Positions 1 through 10,359 of a stretch of DNA of 64,000 bases are shown here, piece by piece. The number at the start of each line of letters is the position of its first letter. The stretch's first letter is position 1. The position numbers and the translations under genes were made by a program. The notes beneath the pieces were generated by a model. The model did no database searches. It worked only from the letters and a program-made list of their open reading frames with translations, and had not been told where the DNA came from. The stretch lies in contig NC_089866.1 of NCBI RefSeq assembly GCF_036373705.1, positions 9,310,001-9,374,000 of the forward strand, read 5' to 3'. Source of the DNA: Amia ocellicauda. Taxonomy: Eukaryota; Chordata; Actinopteri; Amiiformes; Amiidae.

Positions 1-357
1 CCCCTCGTGAGTCGCAAATACATAATATGCTTCTGAGTATGCATAATATGCTTCTATCTGATATTTTACATTAGGTACTTTTCATTTAAATCAATAATGT
101 ATATTTTTCATAATAGTTTACATGAAAGAAAATAAATGCATAGCCAGCCAGCCAATCCTACTCAAAGGTCCATGTTTCTTATGGTTTCTCAGTCAGTCTG
201 AATATATCTAAATCTATCATGCGAGTTCATTTACAGTCAGGGATTTGTGAACCAAGCAAGGCTAGGAATTAATGGTTTGGCCCTTGGGATGGGGGCACAT
301 TAAGAGCAAATAAGTAGGGGAAAAAACTGTCAAAAAGGTGGACTTGGATAAACGTAC

Positions 358-1748
358 CCAAAGAACACGCTCAAGAAGCACGTCAGCCAGGCGATGTTGC
401 CCACCTTGGTGAAGGTTTCTGTGATGACAAACTGGTAGCAGGAAGGGCACTGAGTGTGCGACGGAATGGGGGGCAGATTCTCCACGTCCAGGATAACCTG
501 AGGAGCTGTGGAGAGGTACAGACCCCCACCCCACCCCACCCCCATTACACTGTTGCACGGTTCCACCCAAGAGCTGATGGATCCACTGGTCTGGGAATGA
601 ACCCCCCCCCCCCCCCCCCCCGTTTAGGGTCGCGAGTTATCCTGCAGCTTCTTTACATGGATGCATGGGTTGGAGTGGGTAAACCCCGAGACCATTGATC
701 GTCCCACTAAGATCCCCTCAGCTGATGAGATCATACTGCAGCATTGGTTGCTTGATTCTAATGACTTTGCATGGTGCCTTGAAGCCTGGGATTATGGTTA
801 CTGGGTACCACAGACATCCTACACTGAAGAGAAGGTTTATATACTCCTCAGTGCTCAGCCTGCCTGAGAAGAAGGGGCATGCACCCCAACGCACAACTGA
901 AGGGGAGCTCTTGCTATTGTAAAACCAGAGTGATACCTCTTCCCCGAGTTCTGTTTATGAGTCTTACCTGGAGTGGAGGGTGGGGGGGCTATGTTCAGGA
1001 CGTCTTCAGTAAGACGAGGGAGGACAAATACCCCCATGTCTTTCAGTCTGGGGACATCTGCCCGTAACACAGAGAGGAACAGAGACGACTCTCAGAAACA
1101 CACAGGGCATACATTGCAAAGCTCTGACGGGGGTTTGGGGACAGGTACCGAATTTAGTGTGGAGTCTATATTCACTTCGTCAATGGCCGTTTGGGTGGTG
1201 CTCTGTGCCTCACCTGTGTGGTGTCCGTTTGGAAAGAGGATCTCGTCTTTGCGGGCCATGAGGTCTTCCTCCTGATCGGCGAGGGTCTCCAGCTGCTCCT
1301 CGATCTTCTGCAGCTCCGTCCTCATGCCTGTGTCCTCCCCTAGGGACAGCCACCACATAGACACAGCGTTCACACAGAGACCCAGACTCCAATCAACAGC
1401 TGTGTTCAATTGAGCATCGTTTCCATTTGCTTTGTCGATACAGTTGCCTTTGTTAGCAGACAGAAGGTACACAAAAAAAATGTGAGGTGAGAATAATGTC
1501 ATATTAAGATCTTATTATAAATTGCTGGATTGTCATTTATGCACCCTAAAGTGATGCAAGATAACAGCAGATAGTAGGGGACCTTTTTTCTTCTTTTTGG
1601 TGGGGTTTCTGTAGTAGGAGGTCTCCTTGAAGCCCTGCAGCATAGCCAGCAGGGCCTGCCGGTCACTCAGCTGCTGCTGCTTCAGCCCCAGGCGTTTCAG
1701 CTCGGCATCTATGGCCTCCACCTCCTGTAGGTCACTGGAGCTCACCAT
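358..1748 (-). CDS. LITAF-domain protein with N-terminal coiled coil, 3' end off the window
   Basis: Four minus-strand exons join in frame: 1748-1583, 1339-1214, 1057-968 and 505-358 (530 nt, 176 residues plus 2 nt). Acceptors end in AG and three donors are good (gtgagg, gtaaga, gtacgt). The first donor (gtcccc after a lysine run) is weak and its position uncertain. Residues about 5-95 are rich in E, L, K and Q and look like a coiled coil (for example LKRLGLKQQQLSDRQALLAM and LQKIEEQLETLADQEEDLM). A short proline stretch (APPPSTPAPQ) precedes the first half of a LITAF domain with CPSC at about residues 147-150 and the hydrophobic segment IAWLTCFLSVFFG. LITAF-family proteins bind zinc and sit on the cytosolic face of endosomal or lysosomal membranes. 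The last intron interrupts a glycine codon after the hydrophobic stretch, exactly as in CDIP1 at 17997. The exon with the second CxxC is missing, so the gene continues left of the window. I recognise the family but not the individual gene. Confidence 0.8.
602..621. repeat. Poly-C run (20 C)
   Basis: An uninterrupted run of 20 C lies in the intron just upstream (minus-strand sense) of the LITAF exon at 505-358. Its length may be unreliable in the assembly. Confidence 0.9.
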
Positions 1749-2320
1749 CCCTGCAGCACAGGGGAAAAACATCCCCTAAGAATGTGAAGAATGGAGATCT
1801 TGCCCTCTTACTAGCAGGGTCCACACATACTCCTTCTGCCCAGGTCCAGATTCAGATTATTTATTTAAATATTTGATGACACAAGTTGACAGCCATTCTC
1901 CATTACCCCCCGTAGTCATCTTCTAGGTTGTTTTTTTCATCTATTGGGATCATAATTGTGATTATTATTTTATTATTATTTTTTTACATGGCTATATGTA
2001 ATTAGTCATAATCTCATTAACAATTGATTCATATATACATGTATACATAGATAAAGTATTTATCTCCAGTCCATTTTTAGAAGAAAACGTTTTTTCTTGT
2101 TGTTTTCCTCCCCGATTAAAAGTCTGTCTTAGTAATGGGAGTCTAAATGAATGCCAGTTTAATGACTGGATTTGATACCAGTGCCCTGAAACGACACTAC
2201 GCAACACTGTGACACACTGCTTTACATATTACTGCCTAAAACTCCAAGATTGTTCTATTGTTATATTTCATTACATGAAGTAGGAATTAAAATTAAGATA
2301 TATCAAATAAAACACCTTAC

Positions 2321-2430
2321 CTGTTCTGGTCAAAGAGGAGCACAGTCACTTGCTGGGTTCCTTCGTGACTATTCACAAGGTTACTGTCGTTCTGTGCCAC
2401 TTATTCCAGGAAATAAACGGGTACCAGCTG
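2321..2430 (-). other. Candidate non-coding first exon of the LITAF-domain gene
   Basis: The coding start at 1748 lies 3 nt downstream of a good acceptor (ctgcag, then GG, then ATG), so an upstream non-coding exon is expected. On the minus strand, ACAG followed by gtaagg at 2321/2320 is a strong donor. The upstream boundary is a guess. Nothing else in 1780-3330 resembles a gene on either strand. Confidence 0.3.
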
Positions 2431-3334
2431 TCTACTAACTCAGTGAAAACCTATGCTTACATATTTAAATCCTGTGGTCCAGTACAGTTTTTGTTTTAAA
2501 TCATGGAATACATTTAGTTAAATAACTGAAGCTTGATCATTAAAACCAGAGTACATTTTAAACAATTTAGCATGAAAACTACCCTGCATACCCCCCACCC
2601 CCTTCCTCTGCTCACCAGAGGACCAGAGGACCAGAAACACCCCAGTTGGTATGAAATAGGGTGACTGCTGCGGGAGCCAATGCAACTAATTTGTTTAATA
2701 TCAATACTGTACCATAAACACACAAAGACCCATCTCTTCTAGCAGAGACAGAAGAGGAGACCAGCTGCCAAAGTCCCTCGCAGTCTGCACAGAATATGGA
2801 GAGGAACTGTGGCAGTTAACAACACAAAAAACACACTTAATAAATTCAATTTCCATTTCACAATAACAAGTAGTTACTGCTTTTTTGTGCCTTTTATTTC
2901 ATTTTAAACAAATATATACATTCACTGTACAGACAGATTTTAGATATTCGATTAGTCAATACACAATATTTTACACATGTATGAGTGTTTGGAAAGTGTT
3001 GCTGAATTATCCTGCAATATGTAAACCTAACAATACAATACTGGGAAAAAATAACAATAGAGGAACAATATATTACAAAAAAATCATCATCATCCATGTG
3101 AAGATCGTTATGTATTCAACACTACTCTACAAACAGTAGAGGGTCTTGTCTCTAGGGGGTTTCTGACCTCCTCCTGGAATGTGTGGGCAGATTGGACCAT
3201 GCCATGCTGCTCACTTCCTCACATCTAAAACCACAAAAACACAAGGCAGAGGTCAGAAAGGATGGAAACTGCTGTTTCCACTTGTTTCAATCTATAGTTT
3301 CTCTTTTCCATGTCAAGCCGGCAAGGTTTTTGTT

Positions 3335-3337
<3 letters not shown>

Positions 3338-3395
<58 letters not shown>

Positions 3396-3396
3396 T
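3338..3396. repeat. (TA)n(GA)n microsatellite
   Basis: About 17 TA units run directly into about 10 GA units. This compound dinucleotide repeat lies in the non-coding interval between the LITAF-domain gene and the first Tc1 element. Confidence 0.95.
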
Positions 3397-3785
3397 GAAC
3401 ATTCATAGCCTATAATAAGAAATGCTGAATTGTGCTTTACACCACTAACCCCTGTCCACAGTAAGGACTGACAGTGGAATTTCACCAAGACCCCTGTGAC
3501 CTGATCACCGGATGCTTTACAGTACAGTCACACAATACAAGCAGGTCGCATTACTCATTAGCTCCAAGACCAGATGGCTTAATAAATGTGTACAGTGTTG
3601 CCATAAGCAAACAGCCTCCTTGGCTATACTTAAATACACAACAACAGAGTAGCATCTGCAAGGCCAACTTCTGTCCTAGACACCAAATGACTTCTTGACC
3701 CAATAACAAACTGAGAGTGATCAAAAAGCAGAAGCATGATATAACTGTTGCTGTTTAAATCTGCTTAGTCTGCATGTTCCTTATA

Positions 3786-5320
3786 CAGTGGGGGAAAAAA
3801 AGTATTTGATCACCTGCTGATTTTGAAATGATCAGTCTATAATTTGAATGGTAGGTGTATTTTAACAGTGAGAGACAGAATAACAACAAAAAAATCCAGA
3901 AAAATGCATTTCAAAAAAGTTATAAATTGATTTGCATGTTAAAGAGGGAAATAAGTATTTGACCCCTTCAACTTAGTACTTGGTAGCAAAACCCTTGTTG
4001 GCAATCACAGAGGTCAGACGTTTCTTGTAGTTGGCCACCAGGTTTGCACACATCTCAGGAGGGATTTTGTCCCACTCCTCTTTGCAGATCCTCTCCAAGT
4101 CATTAAGGTTTCGAGGCTGACGTTTGGCAACTCGAACCTTCAAATCCCTCCACAGATTTCCTATGGGATTAAGGTCTGGAGACTGGCTAGGCCACTCCAG
4201 GACCTTAATGTGCTTCTTCTTGAGCCACTCCTTTGTTGTCTTGGCTGTGTGTTTTGGGTCATTGCCATGCTGGAATACCCATCCACAACCCATTTTCAAT
4301 GCCCTGGCTGAGGGAAGGAGGTTCTCACCCAAGATTTGATGGTACATGACCCCGTCCATCGTCCCTTTGATGCGGTGCAGTTGTTCTGTCCCCTTAGCAG
4401 AAAAACACCCCCAAAGCATAATGTTTCCACCTCCATGTTTGACGGTGGGGATGGTGTTCTTGGGGTCATTCCTCCTCCTCCAAACACGGCGAGTTGAGTT
4501 GATGCCAAAGAGCTTAATTTTGGTCTCATCTGACCACAACACTTTCACCCATTTCTCCTCTGAATCATTCAGATGTTGGCAAACTTCAGACGGGCCTGTA
4601 CATGTGCTTTCTTGAGCAGGGGGACCTTGCGGGCGCTGCAGGATTTCAGTCCTTCACGGCGTAGTGTGTTACCAATTGTTTTCTTGGTGACTATGGTCCC
4701 AGCTGCCCAGATCCTCCCATGTAGTTCTTGGCTGATTCCTCACCGTTCTCATGATCATTGAAACTCCACGAGGTGAGAACTTGCATGGAGCCCCAGACCG
4801 AGGGAGACTGACAGTTATTTTGCGTTTCTTACATTTGCGAATAATCGCACCAACTGTTGTCACCTTCTCACCAAGCTGCTTGGCGATGGTCTTGTAGCCC
4901 ATTCCAGCCTTGTGTAGGTCTACAATCTTGTCCCTGACATCCTTGGACAGCTCTTTGGTCTCGGCCATGGTGGAGAGTTTGGAATCTGATTGATTGATTG
5001 CTTCTGTGGACAGGTGTCTTTTATACAGGTAACAAGCTGAGATTAGGAGCACTCCCTTTAAGAGAGCTCGTTACCTGTATAAAAGACACCTGGGAGCCAG
5101 AAATCTTGCTGATTGATAGCAGATCAAATACTTATTTCACTCATTAACATGCAAATCAATTTATAACTTTTTTGAAATGTGTTTTTCTGTATTTGTTTGT
5201 TGTTATTCTGTCTCTCACTGTTAAAATACACCTATCATTAAAATTATAGACTGATCATTTCTTTGTCAGTGGGCAAACTTACAAAATCAGCAGGGGATCA
5301 AATACTTTTTTCCCTCACTG
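3786..5320 (-). mobile_element. Tc1/mariner element, copy 1 (dead), IR/DR type
   Basis: The element starts CAGTGGGGGAAAAAAAGTAT and ends with its near-complement, flanked by TA at 3784-3785 and 5321-5322, the Tc1/mariner target duplication. Each end carries a long imperfect inverted repeat of roughly 200 bp. An inner repeat of the tip motif (AAATAAGTATTTGA on the left near 3950; ATCAAATACTTATTT on the right near 5123) marks the IR/DR architecture known from Sleeping Beauty-like elements. The left repeat lacks about 21 bp relative to the copy at 50962. The transposase inside reads on the minus strand and is broken. Confidence 0.93.
3973..4968 (-). pseudogene. Broken Tc1 transposase (copy 1)
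   Basis: This is a minus-strand remnant starting at a Kozak-type ATG (4968, [14 protein letters not shown]). Compared with the open copy at 51167-52180, it lacks 14 bp near 4710 (after RTTWEDL) and 4 bp near 4575 (before GKLPTF-equivalent sequence), giving two frameshifts whose sum restores the frame downstream. The first catalytic D survives in LWSDETK. The second catalytic site reads QHGNDPKHT in place of QHDNDPKHT, and the catalytic glutamate in [11 protein letters not shown] is a glycine ([11 protein letters not shown]). Two of three DDE residues are therefore lost, and the protein could not be active even if the frame were continuous. The N-terminal helix-turn-helix ([20 protein letters not shown]) is intact. 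Confidence 0.93.
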
Positions 5321-6190
5321 TATGGAGCTGTTTTGACCAAACTTGATGAATCTTTGTGTAGCCGATGTAAATAATGGTAAACTCAGCGATAGAGAGACTA
5401 GAGGCCTACCTACTGTGTGCCCTGGCCCTCCACAGGCCTTTGTAATAAACCCACTGATTTCTGACTCCAGACGTGAAAGAAAAATACCTCTTCTTAGGCA
5501 ATTTGCATGTTTATATTGTGATGCATAAGAAAACAAAAACGTTGTGTTAAATGCAAAAACACCTTTAAGAAACAGGAAGTCTGACTGAAATGAGACAGCA
5601 CTATGGATTAATGTGTGTGTACTTTGCTGCAGTTACTATACCATCAATATTCTGCAATTGTCCAAAACCACATGAACATATGCACCTTCAGATTCGAATG
5701 AACATCCTCCCTGCTTCAATGAATGTGTTGTACAGCAGTGTACATATTAAATTAGGAAAATGTTTTGTATAAAAAGGGTTCTGTTTGAAGACTAAACTCA
5801 TTTGCATTGAAGGAAGGAATAATTCATTGATTGACTGGAGAAAAAACTAACACCAAATACCCATAGAATCTTTAATCTTTACAGGGTGATTTGAATGTGA
5901 AGAAATACTGAACTTGGAGCTTTCAATGCTTTGTTTGGTTGGGTGTTATTTGTACGCATGCTAATGAGGTTGGAAACACGGTTTCAGAAGATACAGGAAG
6001 AAAGGCAGCATGTATTTGTGTGGCTTGAGGGCCCAAAAGCATTTACATATATTTCACGTGTGCTTCTCAATTGTGTGACGGAATGTGCAGGAATCTGTAA
6101 CAGAAGTTTTAAAATCATTAAATACAGCATTCTATAAGAGGACAAGACGAATTCATTAAAGATCTTACCTTTTTTTCTTTATTCTTTTTT
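5321..6190. other. Non-coding interval between Tc1 copy 1 and SNRNP25
   Basis: The interval is AT-rich with no credible ORF and no splice pattern. It should contain the SNRNP25 3' UTR end. A minus-strand AATAAA lies at 6183-6178, immediately downstream of the SNRNP25 stop. Confidence 0.6.
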
Positions 6191-8329
6191 TTACTGTTTT
6201 CTCAGTTTCTTGGCAAAAGTGACCTCATCCCTGTTTCGTATGCCATAGCTGCAAAAAAAAAAGAAGCAATATATGGTTTACGAAATATAAAATGTAAATT
6301 GGTATGTAACAAAGATCATTCTCTTAACTTGAATGTGACTTGAGCGTGAGATTGCATGACCTAACTGCTTCCAGTTCAGCCTCAGTCTCTCTATTTACCT
6401 AATAATAAAGTCCTGCAACTCTACAGAACCGAAGGCTATGTACACTTGCAATTACCTGCTAACACAAGAATCTTATCTGAGGCATCATTTCCAGTCATGA
6501 CTAGCTGTCTTTCATTGGGCTTATTTATACCAGCGTTTAAAGGAAAATGACCAAACTCTGGGCAGCACTGTATATCAACACGGTATCTTTTGTATACTTA
6601 CTCCTTCAGTTTCTTTTTGTCATCTACCAGCTTTTCCCCTTCAAAAACTAGAGTAAATGTTCTCCACACGTATCGCCTTTGAAACACACAAAAGAGAGGT
6701 TTTGGATGACATCAAGTACAACAAACAACAATAAATACACAATCCAACACTGGTGTTTATTTTATCAAATACACACATTAATGTTTCAGAAAAAGGGATC
6801 TATACAGTGTTTGTTTTCCCAGTGTGATACATTACCAGCTGATATATTTGATCCCCCCCTCTCTCTGTTGTTTCAGCTCCATGAACCTACGGATGGCTTT
6901 CTTCAGATCCATCACGGTTGCGTTCTGTACCACCACGATGGCTGAAAAGATGGTAAGCATCATTAGGTACAACTTCTACCCCCATGTATCAGGTCAGGGG
7001 GTCAGTAAACCAAACTGTGCACTCTCTTATTAGCTGAAAAATTAAGACTAAATATGAAAATCTCAACCAGCTACTAGGGTCACTGATAACATCAGGTTTA
7101 GGAGACACCGTCCTATTTTCCTGTACCGATAGACTGGGATCAGAGGGAAATTGTAGTCCTGCTCCACCAGTCACTGGAAACTCAAGTCTGCGGTCAATGG
7201 GTTCACTTGGGTTGAAGTCTCTTGACATTTTCGGAGACTCACAGACAGTTGGTATGATGGTTGCTGGAGAATGTAATTCCTAAGAAAACCACATGAACTC
7301 ACGCATGACTTCCCCATCAGCCTTGCAGACTCGGATGGTCATGGCCTGGCCGTACTCCAGAGCCACCTGAGAGTTGACCTCCTCTAGAGTGACCTGGGCA
7401 AGAGACCAAAACATCCGCAGGAGGAAACGGAGATGTTATCACAACACGAGTACTGGTTTGCATTGAATTTGCATGTACTGCTTTGTTTTTTTATAGACAG
7501 AGATCTGTGTATTCTGCATCTTGCTGGAATTCATAATGTCACTAAAACACAAATGTAACACTGCTGCAGATTTCATTTTGCAGCCACAAGAGGGAGCTGT
7601 GGATCTGAGCCATGAGTGAATGAACGCCTGTAATTTCTGCCTGATAAAGACTCCAGACTGTTTTGTTTTTTAATGTGACCATCTGTTATTTTGTGCGTGA
7701 GAGGAAAGTTTTGCATTTTCATTACACTGCACCATACTATATGAAGGCCTGTTTCACCACTGAAGATCACTGCTGTAGTATTGAAGTTTACCAAATCAAG
7801 TGAGCAGAACTGCTGTCTACATCTGTCTACCAACATGCAAGCTCACTCTATTGAGGATTTATTTGGAGGAGACGCACTGCTGCACACCACTGCTGTAGTG
7901 TAGTACATATGTCACAATTCACTTAGAAGGAGAAAGAGGTGCATTGCTGATTGGCTCTTTTTTGGGGCATTTAAGAAGTGGCCACTCTGTAATATGTAAG
8001 GGTACCATATTGTAGTGACTCTTTGAACGAGTACAATCCATTTAGAGAGAGAGAGAGAGAGAGACTCGCAGGGCCAAAATACTCACCTGAATTGGAAGAT
8101 CACAAAGCAGTGGGTCCTGCACAATCCGAGCCAGTCCCTCCTCAAAGATGTCCAGGAATTCAGCATGGGGCAGGGCTTCCTCATCTTCTTCTTCTTCATC
8201 TTCCTCGTCCTCCTCCCTCTCCTGCTCCTTTTTTTCTCCCAACTCTCCCTCCATCCCCATTTCTTCATCCTTCACTGAGAGCCCCACGGGGCCAGCTGGG
8301 GACCCTGCGTCCTCCTTCTCTGCCATCAT
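6191..8329 (-). CDS. SNRNP25: U11/U12 small nuclear ribonucleoprotein 25 kDa protein
   Basis: Five minus-strand coding exons (8329-8087, 7393-7303, 6941-6836, 6676-6602, 6248-6191) join into 573 nt, or 190 residues, with GT/AG at every border. The protein is part of the U11/U12 di-snRNP of the minor spliceosome, which recognises U12-type introns in the nucleus. The diagnostic stretches are VQDPLLCDLPIQ, EVNSQVALEYGQAMTIRVCK, VVVQNATVMDLKKAI, REGGIKYISWRYVWRTF and YGIRNRDEVTFAKKL; the region after about residue 80 is the ubiquitin-like fold of the family. The human protein as I recall it begins near EEGLARIVQD. Here about 55 extra N-terminal residues precede it, including a very acidic run (residues about 40-55), encoded in one exon with the conserved part. 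Two ATGs are adjacent (8329 and 8326). An acceptor just upstream (gtggacag) implies a non-coding first exon, with a strong donor (gtgagt) at 8597. An AATAAA follows the stop at once. Confidence 0.95.
8044..8064. repeat. (GA)n microsatellite in SNRNP25 intron 1
   Basis: About ten GA units lie some 20 bp inside the intron from the donor of SNRNP25 coding exon 1. Confidence 0.85.
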
Positions 8330-8597
8330 CAGTCTCCCTCTACACGACTCAGGTCTCTGTCCACACAGAAAAGAAAAGACAAAATAGAGTAATTTATTAA
8401 CAGATACTGGCAGCATTATAAACCCCTCTCTCAAGATTTGGCTGAAGTGGAGATGAATGACGACTGGCTAAGACTGGAGTGGCAAGGGCTGTAGCTGAGA
8501 TTCACAAAGTCAATATTAATGGCTAATATTAGATTAATAGAGTATAATGCATTTATAACAAACATTTACAACATGCTCTCATGAAAAGGTACTCACT

Positions 8598-9024
8598 TTT
8601 ATTTAACCATGTGAACTTGTGCCAGTGTGTACAGCTCTGCACATTTCCAGGCAGACACATAGCGGAAGCAAAACACTTTCTAGGTCCGTTGACTTTAACG
8701 TCCTTGACGGAAACAAAACTGCGATGATGCTTTATGTATATATTTTGTGGCACACGAACCGAAATTCCGTCACACCATATTAATTAATTTTAATGACCAA
8801 TAAGAGCGCATAAATCCAGATAATATGATTATGTATACAGTGTGGTTGTTTTAATGCAGTACAAGAAACATCCTATAAGTCATTGTTTCAGGGCGGACCC
8901 ATAAGGATGTAACACACAGACTGTGCGGCTGTCAGGCGTGTTTCTGGCTTCGTTTCTTTTAAGACTTGTATTTGTATTTAATTTTTTCTAAATACTTTTG
9001 ATTGAAGGGTTCATTATTATCGAC
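8598..9024. promoter_or_regulatory. Shared bidirectional promoter interval, SNRNP25 / POLR3K
   Basis: The putative non-coding SNRNP25 exon ends at 8597 (minus strand, donor gtgagt) and the POLR3K ATG is at 9025, so both transcripts start within this roughly 430-bp interval, in opposite directions. The two genes are head to head in human as well, which supports a conserved divergent promoter. I see no TATA box at a convincing distance. Individual factor sites were not assigned. Confidence 0.6.
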
Positions 9025-10124
9025 ATGTTGCTGTTCTGCCCGACTTGTGGAAATGTGTTGATTGTAGAAGAGGGGCAGAAGTGCTACCGATTTGCCTGTA
9101 ACACTTGTCCATATGTGCACAACATTACGAGAAAGGTATGTGTATTAAAACTCACTCAATATTACTTTTTAACGTCAGTTCTATATTTGACGTTTGTTAA
9201 CTAGTATTACAAATAGCATTAACGCCCCTTTATTGCGATTAGCTACATGACATAGTTAAGTGGCTTTAGTTTTATCTGTAACATTATTATATATAACCTA
9301 TTTGAAACAATAAGTCTAACATGTTATTTAATCAGCAGTGGTCACTAACTTGAGTGCATTCCACATCATTAATAGTGGGACCGTTTGTAATCATTTTTAA
9401 ACAATATATCTGTATCTCATTAGTAGTATTGTGTAGAAGTACTAAATATATAACAGTAGTAACTGTTATTCGTATTTTACATATTTATTATTTGGCACTG
9501 ATTGAGCTCAGTCGAATTGCAGGATTTACAGGAGTACAATACAACCAAACAGCAATACTGCTTTCACAACATGCAGTACCCATGTGCTTATGCAGGAAAA
9601 CAAGGTAAAGCATGAATAGATGGGAGGGGTAAAACAAAGAGAAGGATAATGTGGATTCCTGAGTTGACAGTGTGACTGTTGTCATCATAGGTCACCAACA
9701 GAAAGTACCCCAAGCTGAAGGAGGTTGACGACGTACTGGGTGGGGCGGCGGCCTGGGAGAACGTGGACTCCACGCCAGGTAAGATCAGGACACACGGTTG
9801 ATGAGGGAAGTCTGCCCCTTTCCCCCTTCGCTTCATTGCATTTCTGTTTTTTAGGAGACTTCTCTTTCTCTTCCTACTTCACTAAAACAAACATAACAGA
9901 AGCTTGAAAAGGATTTAGGGTCCTTTGTTGTGTACCCTTAAAACCAAGAGTCAGGAAGTATATTATAGATGTGCTTTTTCTTTTCCTTCTTTCCAGAAAC
10001 TTGTCCGAAGTGTGAGCACCCTCGGGCTTATTTCATGCAGATCCAGACGCGCTCGGCCGACGAGCCCATGACCACCTTCTACAAGTGCTGCAACCAAATC
10101 TGTGGGCACCGCTGGAGAGATTAA
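9025..10124 (+). CDS. POLR3K: RNA polymerase III subunit RPC10 (C11)
   Basis: Three plus-strand exons (9025-9135, 9691-9778, 9997-10124) give 327 nt, or 108 residues, the same length as the human protein. RPC10/C11 is the small zinc-ribbon subunit of RNA polymerase III that supports RNA cleavage, termination and reinitiation. The N-terminal zinc ribbon has Cys 5, 8, 25 and 28 ([23 protein letters not shown]). The C-terminal TFIIS-like ribbon has CPKC at 69-72 and [10 protein letters not shown] at 97-106. The acidic hairpin SADEPMT (Asp88, Glu89), which reaches the active centre, is intact. The middle linker ([20 protein letters not shown]) is nearly identical to the mammalian one. All borders are GT/AG and the reading frame is unbroken, so the gene looks functional. 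Confidence 0.98.
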
Positions 10125-10352
10125 ACTGCTGATTTCAATTCCCGGACTCATCTCCAGCTGCTATTCAGCCCCGCTGTTTTCAAGTGTCGAATAAGGTTTT
10201 ATTTGCAGTATAATGCTTTAACACCTAGAAGTGAGAACTGTTATTGCAATACAACCAGGAAGATGTTGAGAAACCATACGAGTTTTTGTTTGTTTGACCA
10301 AAATCCCACTTCCATACTTCAATGAAGGTATGCATCAAAGCCTGCTAAGTAT

Positions 10353-10358
10353 AATAAA
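10353..10358 (+). terminator. Probable polyadenylation signal of POLR3K
   Basis: AATAAA lies about 230 bp after the POLR3K stop and is the first such signal downstream. Others follow at about 10600 and 10757 and could be alternative sites. Confidence 0.6.
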
Positions 10359-10359
10359 G

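Noticed and set aside
8023-8400. Plus-strand ORFs rich in Ser/Pro opposite SNRNP25 exon 1
   Set aside because: They are antisense of the GAA/GAG acidic tract.
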